Source: Haemonchus contortus (Eukaryota; Nematoda; Chromadorea; Rhabditida; Trichostrongylidae). Taken from it: 64,000 nt of DNA. This document shows positions 24,810 to 36,485 of the stretch, in pieces. The notes below the pieces were generated by a model. It was not told where the DNA came from. It made no database searches and saw only the letters and a program-made list of their open reading frames with translations. The stretch spans positions 22,850,960 through 22,914,959 of the forward strand of contig LS997564.1 in NCBI GenBank assembly GCA_000469685.2, in the 5' to 3' direction. Both the position numbers and the translations under genes were made by a program. The stretch's first letter is position 1. Each line of letters starts with the position of its first letter.

Positions 24810-26109
24810 AGGGTGCGGCAAAAGTTCTGGCAACGATAAACATGATCGTAAAAACGGTCAAATCGATCGATTCATGATACAACTCCAACAGCATTTATCA
24901 ACAGCTATATAAATTACAAAAACAGACTAGATTTCGAAATTGCCCCCTTTTGCGCGAATACAGCCTGAAATACTCCTAGGAAACGCGTCGACGGCGGCAC
25001 GGAGGTAGTCTTCTTCCAAATCCTCCCATGCTTTAACGAGGGTTGCACGTAGAGCATCCAAATTTCTATGCTGGGTAGAGCAGGCTTTCCTCTCAGGAAG
25101 CGACCACACGGAGTAGTCCAATGGATTCAGGTCTAGACTGTTTCGAGGCCAATCCTTCGACGTTATGAAGTCTGGGAAGTGCGTTGCGCACCAGTCCTTT
25201 ACCACCTTGGACCTGTGTGCTGGAGCTGAGTCCTGTTGAAGAGTCCAAGGCCGGTTGCCGAAATGGGATTGTGCTCAGGGGAGTACCTCCTTCTCCAACA
25301 TGCCTTTTAGGTAGGTCTTGCTATCCACCTTGACTCCTGTCTCCAAGAAAATCAGGGACAGCTTGCCGTCCGATGTGCTTCCCCCAAAAACCATCTACGG
25401 CTTGGGGTGTCCAGATCGCTGAGCAATCCCTTCATGTTGGCTGGCTTCTGCGGGGCTTCCCGCTATTATCCTATCGTTTTGGGTGTTCAGGAATTGATCT
25501 GTTGAAAACAGGCATTCGTCAGTGAATTGGATGTCGCTGTGCCGTGCCTGCGAAAATCTTTAAACCCTCCCTAAATCTTTTGAGCCTAGTTTTCTTCATA
25601 CGCTTAGTTAGCATGTAAGCTTTTCTGATCTTATAAGAGCGAAGTCGAAGGTGACTGGTGAAAACCTTTTCGACAGATCGAGCAGAAACTCCGACCTCAA
25701 GAGCCGTTTATGTCTTGGACCTAAGAGGGTGGCGGCGGATTTTCTCTCGAATGATTTTCACGATTTCCTTTGTCGTTGCACTCTTCGGTCTTCCATTTTT
25801 AGGCTTGTCCTCCATAGTTCCTGTCGCCTTGTACCTGTTAACGTCGTTGTACACGGTTCTTAAGGGAATCTGGAGCTGTTTGAAGATGGTCTTTGCCGTG
25901 CATTCACCCAGATGGAGGTGCAGGATGGAGGATCGTTGGTCTTTGCTTGTCACTATTCCGTAAAATGGCATATTCAAGAACGGCTAGTTTATGGAATGTA
26001 CAGAAGAGGACTTGCAGTAAATAGTGGCACAGATCATGTCAAGATCGAAGGCCTCATTTTTCATAGAGAACCTCAAACGGGTCATTGCCAGAACTTTTGC
26101 CGCACCCTG
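24810..26109 (-). mobile_element. Tc1/mariner-superfamily element, DD37D (maT-like)
   Basis: A 1,300 bp unit with 25 bp perfect terminal inverted repeats beginning CAGGGTGCGGCAAAAGTTCT, flanked by TA duplications (24808-24809 and 26110-26111). The single transposase reads on the minus strand and is broken by stops. The intact ends and duplication allow exact boundaries. Confidence 0.92.
24927..25977 (-). pseudogene. DD37D transposase, inactivated
   Basis: N-terminal helix-turn-helix region: RSSILHLHLGECTAKTIFKQ, TVYNDVNRYKATG and the linker KPKNGRPKSATT. The catalytic triad positions are FTDECLFST (first Asp), LQQDSAPAHRS (second Asp) and DLNPLDYSVW (third Asp). Exactly 37 residues separate the second and third, which defines DD37D (maT) rather than Tc1 DD34E. 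The C-terminus reads DAFPRSISGCIRAKGGNFEI. In-frame stops before MVFGG and after LEKEVLP, with a possible frameshift in the N-terminal half, mean no full-length protein is made. Confidence 0.88.
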
Positions 26110-26383
26110 TACTTACTGGGCGTCCGACAGAAAGGTAGAGAGAAAACCGTAAAAAAAGAAATATCGGAAAACGAGACTTCATATCTAACCTCCGGCTAAC
26201 GATCAACTGCCGGAGCGGAATGAAGTGATCAGTCTCATTTTCATGTGCAGGCTCAACAGAGCCAATAAAAAGATGAATCGGCCAGCTCTCCTGGCCTGAA
26301 AAGGTCATCGCCAACTGTGTCCCTCATTCCATAAAAAGTTGGCAGCTGGCATTGATATGATTCATTCATGTATTAGTATTCCA
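26110..26383. other. Spacer between mariner and SINE
   Basis: About 270 bp with no recognisable gene or repeat. Confidence 0.4.
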
Positions 26384-26675
26384 GGGCGGAGTTGGTGTAG
26401 TGGCAAGTGGCGCACTATATCACACGCACAGTCAGGGGTTCGAATCCCATGCCAGCCTAGGCCAACCGAGCCTTCCATCCCTTTGGGGTCGGTGAATTGG
26501 TACCAGGCTCTTCTGGGAGGATATCTGTATCTTGTAGATCGGCTGGCCACCGCGATTCATTGTATAGGCCACATACGCACTCATTACGCCACTACAATTC
26601 TGAATGGAAGTCGAGTGCGGGGCGCATCCCTCAGACGGGATTGATTAACGCCAAAAACTTTATCCTTTACCCTTC
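26384..26675 (+). mobile_element. tRNA-derived SINE, copy 1
   Basis: The head contains an A-box-like TGGTGTAGTGG and a perfect B box GGTTCGAATCC, giving an internal RNA polymerase III promoter. A conserved body follows (GGTCGGTGAATTGGTACCAG, later GGCCACATACGCACTCATTA) and a tail CCAAAAACTTTATCCTTTAC. This is the best-preserved plus-strand copy of a family repeated at least six more times in the window. Confidence 0.85.
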
Positions 26676-27504
26676 ATTAAGATTCCAGTTTTTGTTATTG
26701 AAAGGCCATTTAAAGGTACGAGTCACTACAGCCAACATATGTTTATGGAAGTGCTCGAACACTTAAGGAAACTTGGCACAATTCATAAACAACAGAGAAA
26801 ACAGTCGAGAACTCTGATGGCTCCGCCGTTCTCGCTTGAATGATTGATATCTGCATGTGTGTGGGCTTCCCTCAAGATGAAATACGTTTGCTGCTTCAGT
26901 TTCCAACTTACCATCGCCTATCATTATCAATTGATGTCTTTCATGCTATGATAACATAGACAATTACAGGAGGTGGTCTTTGTGGAGGGTCTCATCCCGC
27001 TTTTCGAACATGATATACCGACGATTAGCGTTCTTTACTATCGAAATATGCATGTCGAACCTCTTACCGCTGAGTGTCTTTTCAGTAGGTTGTCTGAAGA
27101 TGCTAGGTTTTTTTGCTCATCAATATCTTCAGTTAGGTTGAAGTGATGTGACGTTGCCGTCTAGCAATCACACGATCCCTATAATTGAGTTTGTTCCTGC
27201 CCAAAAAATTCTTTCCTCTCTAGAAGGTGCGTTCGTATGGTCGTGAAAGCACCAAGCACAGAACGGCTCAGACTCTGCTCCTCGGCCTTTTCATTAAAAA
27301 AAGTGAATTTGGAAGAGTACATCTCATCTCCTGCCAAAACTGAAGGAACGAGCTGATCATGACAAGACAACAGTTCTCATTATAGTTGTAGCTGTTCATC
27401 TATCTTCATGACATGCGTAAATAATATAAAATATCACACAACACAAGAGATACGGAAGGTATATGTGAGGTTCATACACGTACAATTTGGCCATAGCTAA
27501 TTCG
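26676..27504. other. Region downstream of the DUF19 gene
   Basis: AT-rich, with no recognisable coding sequence. It includes the presumed 3'UTR of the DUF19 gene. Confidence 0.4.
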
Positions 27505-30500
27505 TCAAAATGAAAAGATCGTCAAAACGAAAAGAAGAAGACTTAGGCTCAATAGTGAACCGACAGAATTAATTTGCGCGAGCTCCTCGCTGACAATATT
27601 CTTACTCAAGCCTTTCCTTGATTGGGCAGCTGTTTGTTCGCTGGGAAACCGAGCATAGTCTTTGACGGCAGAAACAGTCGTAGTTGTTGTCGATGTTGAT
27701 TCAGTAGTTGTTAAAATCGGCTGCGTCACGGTGGAGGGTGGCGCTTTCCCCTCGACTTCAGACGAAAGAAGTCTGGTCGAGGCGCCAGTGAAATGGCATC
27801 CCGGCATCAAGGTGTTGGTCGTGTCTTTGAGCACTCTGTAGATGACCTGCCAGGCTGATGATCCGCATTCGTGCTTGATTGGAGACTTGACACAGCCAGC
27901 GAAGAAGTTTAGCGCCCTAGATATGCTATTCTCAGCTGTTAACTAAACGATTGTTCATCCTCCACCACTTACCCACACATGCGATCGAGCTTCTCTGCCA
28001 TTGCGATCCCAGTTTCACTGTTGGCAGTCTCGATTTCCACCAGCGTCTCGTCGTGACATTTTTTCACTTCTGGTTTGCGATCCAATTCCATGAGACACTC
28101 GGCCGATTCCATAAACGCTGCAACATCGGAGCTGTGCTCGAGCTCATATAAAACGCCGATCTTACGAATAAGAATAGCCAGCAATTACGACATCAATAAA
28201 ATAGTGAATGAGGCATCAATCACGCCGAGAATAACGACGTCTTCCAGGAACGATTATTTGTCATCCGTCGGAGGAATGAATGATCAACTATTTGTGTAAT
28301 ATGTTGCGGGCCGTTTCTATCCGAAAACATTATCTTACATTTTTCTCAACCAGTGCCATTTATGGATACACTCTAATCCTCTATTTGGGATAATTGGAAG
28401 GTGCAGTTCCTTCGAGGGAGTTAGCTATTATAAACCGGGCTCGTTGATATAAGGAAACCACCTTCTTGTAGAAGCGCGAAAGGGATGGTTAGAAGCGACT
28501 TCGCCCTCTAGTTTCAGTAGGATTTGGTCGTTTCGCTCACTGTTTGCCGAGAAAGAAGTATAAAGCGGTAAGTAATGTTATACCATCCACTACACCATCC
28601 CGTTCTGATACCAGATGACAGTCTTAAAGGCAAATTTAGACACAATTCTAGGCACAAGTTAAATAAGATCAATGCCAGTGCAGAACAGCGCATCAGTGGC
28701 GATGAAAGCAAGGAAATCCGCACTTCTGCAAAACATAAGGTTTCTTGAACGTAGTCCGTTTCCAGGCTATACAACATTGTTAGAAAAAACGTTCGGACAA
28801 GATCCTAGTCGCTGCAGAGAAGGTGTGCAACCGCGGGCAAATTCGCGCACATTACCCCTACTGCCTATGACTTTTTTCGCTATCACGGAATTGGAAATTT
28901 AGAATGGGAGTCCGATACTTGCAATGATCCCGCTGTGGGCCTTGGATGTGAATGTGAAAGACACTGTGAAATCTAGGTTCCGAAGCTGAATATTCGCATC
29001 CATCTCGTTAATCAGCAGTGCATACAATCCCTGCGACCTGCAATCTTCACTTGTCATTCTGTCCAACACTCACACAACAAAGGTCTACAGAAGGAAATAA
29101 CTAATGAAGGCGTTCTGAACACTTAATTAATTGCATTTTCAACAGATCTGTTCCAGAGGGAATGATGTGCATGTGCAGGTAGCGTGGCTTCTACAAAAGG
29201 GCTGGCATCCGAGGGGCCACAAATTCGTTTCAGTGTTGCAGCTATCCTTTTACAAATTGAAGTGATGTCTTGAGCCTTCTTCATCCGTTCTTGAAGTGAG
29301 ATTCACCGAGGCCCTCATATGTTTTCTCAACATTGCCTTTTATTACACCTTCGTTTCCTTCTCCGTGTTTTCACCAGCGAGATCGCCCGGCTTCCCTAGC
29401 TTTCCTCCTCCCTTTACAATAATGCGATGGAAGTCTGATCCAATACAACTCTTTTCGGATCAGACGATTAATTTCTGAATACAAATTTTCTAATAGAAAT
29501 TTCCCAAGTTATGCAGGTACTACGAATTGAACACGGGGCGCATAAGCTTATCGCTTACGCTTGGGGCCCCTTCTGCTCCCCTTTATCTAAGTAAAAACTA
29601 TTCATTAGGAATTCAGTTCTTCACTTCATTGGTTGTACTGTCGGTTGTACCCGACTAATCGCTAAGTGGCTAATGCTTTAATGAATTCCGATCCTAAAGA
29701 ATTCTTAACAGATTTTCAGGAGCACGATGTGTCGGGCAAGAACCGAGCGCACAAGGTCTCTCCTTGTTTGCCTTTTTAACTCAACTATTAGAAGCCTAGT
29801 ATCAAGTCCCATCCAGGTTGTACGTTCTGCTCGTTAATTCAACACCCTCTTGACAGCATTCACATCACCAACTGCAGTGAAAAACAGCGGCCGAGGAAAC
29901 AGAACAACTAAAGTAGCGTCTCAAGTATGTTCACATAAAAATATGCGTCGTAGAATATTTTGTGCCTGTTGTTAACTACAAGTTCCAGTTGAATAAGCTA
30001 TGCCAGGCCGGCAACAACTGGTTGAGTAAACACCAGGAATAAATAGCAAGAGAACGCAGCTAATTTGATCGAGCAAAGAGGACCTTCCGTCTCATGCTAT
30101 CCCAACTTTATGGACTTTATGGACCGTATTAAACATGAGACAGGGACATGCACAGAAATAGAGGGAGTCGAGAGACTCCTGCTGACATGCTCACGATTGT
30201 GACATTGACTATGTTTTTGAACCCCATCCACCTTCGCCTTGGGCTAACGCTCAAGACCCTAGGTGTCCATCTCGAATGTTTAATTTCTCAGCACTGATTA
30301 CTGTGGTCAGATCCTCTTTATTGCGACATCTAGATGAAGAACCATGTTCCTGTAAAGTATAGAACGTCCGAATGGCAAATTTGCAGTGCCATACTTGTGG
30401 TAAGCTAATTAGTGCGTTCATGCGTTCATCGTTGGGGCCCTCTTGCTCAGGACGCCATGAATGTTCAGCTTCATTGGACCCCTATTTTCGAGCTCTTCTT

Positions 30501-31595
30501 GATTGTGCTAAATAAGGACAAAACGGAATACTCCTAGTTCATCGAATATCGGTGGTATGCGCACGTGCATTCCCAATAACTACATGTCACTCGAAAACTT
30601 TGGCCTTAGGATCACCCAACTTCACCCTTGCCTCATTATTTTCTGTGGAGTGTAATTAAAAACAAAGGCGTATAAAAGTAGTCCGTACATTATACAGGAA
30701 TCCCAAGGTGCATCGAAACTTCACATTCGGACCAACACCCCTTTTTTTCTGCTCAACGTCTTCAAGTACTCGGATGAATCAGCACGACTATACTTTCCAC
30801 TTCAGAGACCTTTTATAGCTGCCGTTAATTCTTTAGGTTGAATAATGAAACTGGGTAGTTGCTCACCCTGTAGTTCAATAGGCCCATGCCAACACTCACT
30901 CATGAGAACAATGGGTGGGTGACTAGCCTTGCTTATTCGGTCTGTCGAAATGTATTTATAATTGATGGCAAACTTAGAGGTTTTCGAAAATATTTACGGA
31001 AATAGCTGCTCAGAGTCATGTGAAGCATTACTTATGTAACAGGAGACCTTTGTCCTCGCCAGGTTCTCGCTGGCCATTTTTATTCTTTGAGTGCTAAATT
31101 CAGAATGAGGGCTCTTTGTAGGCATGTATTTATTTGGGTATGGCCTGAAGTAACACGTTCGGTGGTTTTCGGTAGAACGCAGTTCGTAAGCTCAGAGCTG
31201 TTCCAATAAAAACATGCATAGCCAAGCGCCGTAAACCAGTCCCGGATTTTGTAGTGAGCAAAAGGGAACGTCCACTTCAGTTGGTAGCCGCAGGCATAAA
31301 AATGAACTAAAAGGACGCGACCTTCATTCTGAGCTTTCTAAAGAGCCTTAGCGGGTGGTATAGAACAAGTGACAAAGTGCCAGCTACTGCTCAGTGATTT
31401 TTTGTTACCAGACAAGTCGGATCAGCGGATTACGGAGCGGGCAGAGGAGTCATGAATGATGGAAAGGTTGCTGACTTACTGTTGTATCCCTCGTTGCAGA
31501 GGTATCCATAAGACGAGTCAATGATGCTGATGGTCACATGTCGAAGACATTGCATTCGGTATTCACGAACACATACGTTGAACTTTGCTATCAAC
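27505..31595 (-). CDS. T20D4.11-like (DUF19) secreted or GPI-anchored protein, 5' incomplete
   Basis: Three exons were read: 31595-31480, one ending at 27973 (start near 28160-28184), and 27916-27505 with the stop. They give the cysteine pattern of the nematode DUF19 domain: CVREYRMQC, YLCNEGYN; AECLMELDRKPEVKKC; then DRMCGALNFFAGCV, KHECGSSAWQVIYRVLK and LMPGCHF. The last exon continues into a Thr/Ser-rich stretch (TTTESTSTTTTTVS) and ends with a hydrophobic tail, GSLLSLSLLLFVLTIFSF, suggesting GPI anchoring or a single membrane span. The junction 27973/27916 is clean (phase 2). The junction between the first two exons does not resolve in phase with the visible AG sites, so a small exon or another acceptor is missing. 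The signal-peptide exon was not found. The family is largely secreted and of unknown function. Confidence 0.75.
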
Positions 31596-31837
31596 CTGAA
31601 ATCAAAAATAAAAAGGAAAAAAGAAGCAGTAAGCTTTTTTATTGAGATTATTCGAAATGAATGAGCTCCTGAATTCCCACATCAACAACATTTTGACTTT
31701 TGACTCACTATTTCCGCTACTCGGCTCTCTTTCCTACTCAGTCATCGAGGAAAGGATAGAACCGAAGGTAAGTGGAGTACGTTGTCAGGGTCTCTATGGA
31801 ACCAAAAGTTGCAGGGCGTCCTATTTGACGGAACAAT

Positions 31838-31991
31838 GGCTGCTTTCATAGTCCACCGTCCGGCCCGCGAGCGCGTGAGCGACCAGAGGCGGCGCTTGCC
31901 CTTTGTGCACAACTGAATTTTTTTCGATACCGCCCGAACGAGTAGTCTCCCGGCTGACTCGCGCGCTCGCTCGCGGACTATGAAAGCAGCC
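31838..31991. mobile_element. Fold-back MITE, family A copy 1
   Basis: A 154 bp element with terminal inverted repeats GGCTGCTTTCATAGTCC, flanked by the 3 bp duplication AAT (31835-31837 and 31992-31994). The subterminal sequence is rich in GCGAGCGCG-type inverted motifs. It has the same termini as 52462-52784. A 3 bp target duplication is typical of PIF/Harbinger elements. Confidence 0.85.
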
Positions 31992-31994
31992 AAT

Positions 31995-34900
31995 AACGAA
32001 TGATTGCATTGCCAGATCGTGTGCAGTAATCAGTATGGAGGCTAGAGCTCTCAGTTAAGGACAGGACGGTTGTCAACAAAGAACCAACTCAAAAAAGCCC
32101 TTTGCTCGTCACAAAAAGGCAGCTGTTTGTAAACAGCTAGCCTTTTCGAAAATGCTTTAGTTCACTTGTATCCAGGGACTTGATTTAAAGAAAGCAACAA
32201 TAAAAAACCTTATGCTTGATGCTTCACCATTCAAATCAGTATGCCGCTCTATGTAGGAGAAAAGGAGAGTATTGGGCAGCTTGTAGAAGCATTCCCAGGA
32301 CCACAGGCTGTCCTCAAGAAAGTGCACCCCGACATTACCCTATAGATACCTTGAGATGATTAACTGTCACTGCAATTAACAGTACAAAAAGGAAGAGGAT
32401 CGAGCAGAGAACAGGATTCACTGTGAATTAGAATTTCTGGGAAATTGATACCCGAGAGCGGGCCAGACTGCGAGCGCCTACACTCCAGTTGCTCTTCAAC
32501 TTTTTGCCCGAAGAGGTAGGATCCCATAGCTGTCTGCGTTTTAGAAATCATCCCTTCACGACATCGAGAGAGTCACCGATTTCTTCGGCTCATAGCCGTA
32601 GATGAATTCACGAAATAAGCGAGTTTCTTAAGGAACATGTCCCTCTGGAAAGCGACAACTACATTTGCTCTTATCCTTGTCATTATTGGATTTTTCTTTT
32701 TAGAAGGAGGGCAACACGCTCAAAGTGTTTCCTTCCTGGTCTACCTCACCCGTGTCTTTGCGCAGGAAGTATCGTTGAACAATTTTCATGGATTTTTGGG
32801 CACCGAAAGGAAAAAATAAGTCTCTGACAAAGCTTTCACCTCGATATTAGATTGCTAGGTTTAGTAACTTAGGAGCTCTCCTCCAAGAGCAGTTTCAACA
32901 ATGGTCTCTATGTATCGTGAAAGAGAAACCACTCGTTATATCGAACTTTTCCTTTACGCTATATTAGTTCTTTTTTTCCAAAAGACCCTCAACAGAAGAG
33001 TCAGATGAATGGAAGCGTAATCACTGACTTGCAGAGGCCATTGAACACTCTTCTGCCCATGTTCGGTAGAGAGAATGCGTTCCCAATCTCTGATGTCCCA
33101 GCATTGCGAGGACCCTCCTACAAAGAGCCACTTTCTTCGATGCCAAACGAATTCAAATCGAAGAGGAAAACCGATTCAAACCTGGTCATTGTTTATTAGC
33201 TTCGCATATTCAGCGACAGGTCGCACACATTCCTGAATCTTCGAACTGACATGACTGGGACAATGGGAGGCGATCGTCGGCACCAGACATACTAAAAAGG
33301 TTGTTGCAGAAGGAGAGTTGAGTTATGGAAGGAAACAACTCACTCAGCAGCAATTCAGCCAGTCTTTTCATCTCTTCGCCGACGACAGCACTACCATCTG
33401 AAAATTTGTGGTTTAAAAACATACGAGAGAACCTACACGAAGTTAAACGAGCCGTCACAGAGGTAATCGAATGCAAAACGGCTGTCAGATTTATCGAAAC
33501 TGAAGAAAGTCGCCTCTCACACTACCAGTCCCTCCTAGAAAAGATCTGCAGTAGGGAAACTGGCTCATACTCATAGTGATCGTGGACATTGCGGAGCTAT
33601 TCGCTTTGTATGAAGCCTGTGTAGCCAGCTTGGAATCATTGCCTCTACTCTCCCGAACCTTCTCCCCCTCGCCCCAATGAAGCTAGGAATGTGGAGGTCC
33701 TGAAAAAAATGGGGGTAAGCTCCGTTTATCAATTACGATGTGCTGCCCTTTTAAGGGTACTACTAGGGTATTTCCGCTGATATGTATGATTGAAGTAATC
33801 AGGGGAGATGGGGGGGGGGGGGGGGAAGTGGGTTGGACTTAAAATCAGAGATTGTAAGATCCCTATGGAATGCACAGATCAGCGATGCGGGATGTGAGGA
33901 AGGGACGGGAAACGACTTACACGACTCTCCAAAAATTCCACCCAATTGCAAAACCGAAAATTTTAATTTCCCACAAGGAATGCGGTGGTACACACACAGT
34001 CCGGCCAGTAGGAATGTTGGGGAGTGTGAGATAAGAGCAACCTTCGAAAAGGGCTCCAGGACTCTAACAGGACCATCAAACACTTTATTGTGGGAAGCGT
34101 CTCGCTCTCACTTGATCGTAAGCTCTACAGCGTGAGAATGCAGAACAGAGACTGCGCCAAAGGGTCGATCGCAGCATAGTAATAGTCCCGGATGTAGACT
34201 GCCTCAACTAGTGTGGGGGATAATGTTCGCGACCGAAACTGAGAATGGGCACTTGCTTATTGAGCGACCGGGTGGACATATTAAAAAGGCGGCTGTCAAA
34301 TTCTCGTCGCTTGATTGGAGAGGCTACGAAGAGGTGCTGCTACTGCTGCTGCTGCCCACTTGCCCTCGTCGGCTGCTCTTCCCCTTCCATTTAGAGGGTA
34401 ACACGGCTTTGACGGAAGCGAGGCACTAAAGTGTTTAGGTCGATTCGTGACAACGAGCCCTATGGCCCGGGCAGAATCATCACGCAACCAAATTAAATTA
34501 TTTGAAGAATGCACTGAATAGGACATTTAAATTGGTAAGCGTTCGCTGAGGGGGAGGGGGTGGCGCAAGTGAAAAGGCGATCAAAGCCACGGATTGAATT
34601 CACAAGACTCTCCCAAAAACTCCCAGATACCCAATACGTCCTAACTAAAAACTCCGGGTGACGACACGCAATGTAAACGAATTCAAGAGCAATTTGGAAA
34701 CGTCTTCCTTCGACAATGTAATATAGAAAGTTGATCCCCCAAAAATGGTGATGTAGGCGAATTGACAGGGCTAAGTCCAAAAAGCATTGAATGGTTCAGT
34801 TCGGATGGCAAGCGATGGTGGATTACTTTTTACGATGGGCTCTGTGGTCTGGCCGAGGTCACCCACTCCTCATTACTCATAACGAAGACATCTATGACAG

Positions 34901-35683
34901 CAGGTGTCATCGCAGGTAATCGACGATGGGATGTCTTATGAAAACTTATTAAATGATGAGAAAGGTAAGCATAGAATGTTCCCATCGGAAGTTGCCATAT
35001 GTGACCGGTCCTGATGTCCCCCTAGGTCATGATGAGAAGAGGGTTTCGTCTTTCCATAATCCCTATCGAGAAATCTGATTTTCGACTAGGAGGTAGGTAT
35101 CAGAGTAAAAACCTCAGTCATTACAAGAGAAGCTGTCCAATGAATAACTTGTCCCATCTTTGGGCCCTGAATTCAATTCGCCCAGAAGAAGTGTAGAGGA
35201 TGGATTAGTCTTAATGAAAAGGTCAGCAGAGTAAGCTCTGCTAACTCGACTTGGCGGCCGACAAAAAGCTATTATCCAAGCACAAGGGGATAGGGGATTA
35301 AAAGGGGTGGACGGCTCCGAATGTAATGGTTGACTCGGTTCAAGCCGCTCGTCCGTCGTTACCAGAAAAACTCTTCCTCATGAGAGAAAACGCCGTTAAC
35401 GGCAGCTCTCTGATCAAATTGAAGAGATTTCAGTCTTGTTCACAGGTTAGCACTTCCTGTTTGCATTCTGTTTAGCATTTGTGCCCATTAGGGTACTCTA
35501 CTTGGATTCCCATACACCCTGAACGAAGTGAAGAAGCCTTTGCAATTTTTCTACTGTAGAGTATGTTGTAAGGCTTCATAAGCCAGACTCTGCCCCTAGT
35601 CGAGTGCCAAGTGCGGCTGTACTCGTAGGTATTACGAGTTTCGATGTACTGTCTCGTTCTTAGGCAAATTCGTCATCGGGCAA
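31995..35683. other. Gene-poor region
   Basis: Several short ORFs, none convincing. At 32637 a plus-strand frame opens with a signal-peptide-like MSLWKATTTFALILVIIGFF, but no partner exons could be joined. A plus-strand 83-residue ORF at 33325-33576 is polar and unrecognised. A 16-base G run lies at 33810-33825. Confidence 0.4.
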
Positions 35684-35773
35684 GGGTTTATACCGATCTT
35701 CGAGATTCCCAGGGTGAACAGCCGGCACGGGTTTATACCGATCTTCGAGATTCCCAGGCTGAACACCCGACCG
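35684..35773. repeat. 45 bp tandem duplication
   Basis: Two near-identical 45 bp units beginning GGGTTTATACCGATCTTCGA. Both frames stay open on the minus strand (PGNLEDRYKP repeated), but this is expected of any open repeat of length divisible by three. Confidence 0.8.
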
Positions 35774-36164
35774 TATCTTCAGCTTCTCCTTGCGCAACCA
35801 CCCTCTTTGAAGGGACGAAAACCGGTTGAACTGTTGTCTCCCTGACCACCTTACCCCTAGGTAAGCCTTGGTACCTAAACGGCGCCATCTTTCTCGCCAG
35901 GTGCCACTCCACTCATAGAACATTCACTGCTTCTGGCAAAGAAAAACAGTAAAGACAAATATCTGAATCTCGTTCTGGGCCGGAGCCTTCCAAAAAAAGC
36001 CAGAAAACTCCTAATAGGTTAGGTTCGTAGATGGTCAGCACAGGGAGGAGAGAAATTGCGAAGAAGGCAATCCCTGTTGTACCGGAAACCGATGAACGAG
36101 AGCAATGAAGCATATGATGCGAACATGATCGCTGTTTGGGCTCATGGGGTAATGAGTTTTCGGG

Positions 36165-36485
36165 TCAAGGATCGTCGAGCAGAAGCTCTAGCTCGATAGG
36201 CGTGATCTGGGCAAGACCCCAAGTGTTTGGCTGAGAGAACCAATGCTGGTTCTCGTAAGAGGTCGTAGGTGGGGTCGTCGGCGAACAGCTGGGAATGAAG
36301 TATTCCCGGAAATGCACATCGATTACGAATTTCGTGGCATGTGGGACAAGGATTTCTGGGGTGGTGAGGGCCTCCAGAGTGAGAGGCTGCTGGATAAGAG
36401 GAGAAGAACTTGTATAGTCCCAGTCGTGGGCATCGAGGGGCACCGGACAACACAGTGGCAGGTCAGTTATTGTAATCTCTGTCAT
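36165..36485 (-). CDS. Hypothetical protein, possible terminal exon
   Basis: An open frame of about 106 residues directly preceded by an AG (CTCGTAG) and ending in a stop. Protein-like composition is rich in Pro, Thr and acidic residues: TEITITDLPLCCPVPLDAHD, then PTTPPTTSYENQHW and ITPIELELLLDDP. No known domain was recognised. It could be the last exon of a minus-strand gene whose other exons lie to the right, but I could not join any. It could also be a chance ORF. Confidence 0.3.
   Translation of the reverse strand: MTEITITDLPLCCPVPLDAHDWDYTSSSPLIQQPLTLEALTTPEILVPHATKFVIDVHFREYFIPSCSPTTPPTTSYENQHWFSQPNTWGLAQITPIELELLLDDP

Noticed and set aside
26384..26460. tRNA gene suggested by perfect A and B boxes
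   Set aside because: The same head recurs with a conserved ~200 bp body and tail in several copies, and no clean cloverleaf with anticodon loop was evident. It is a SINE.
28930..29043. Minus-strand candidate exon (QGLYALLINEMDANIQLRNL) within the long DUF19 intron
   Set aside because: It has GT/AG borders, but the sequence does not fit the DUF19 cysteine pattern and could not be joined in phase. Left out of the gene model.
33810..33825. G/C homopolymer runs here and at 37029-37047 and 53173-53190
   Set aside because: Real in the given sequence, but such runs are common assembly or sequencing problem sites and no structure around them supports a function.
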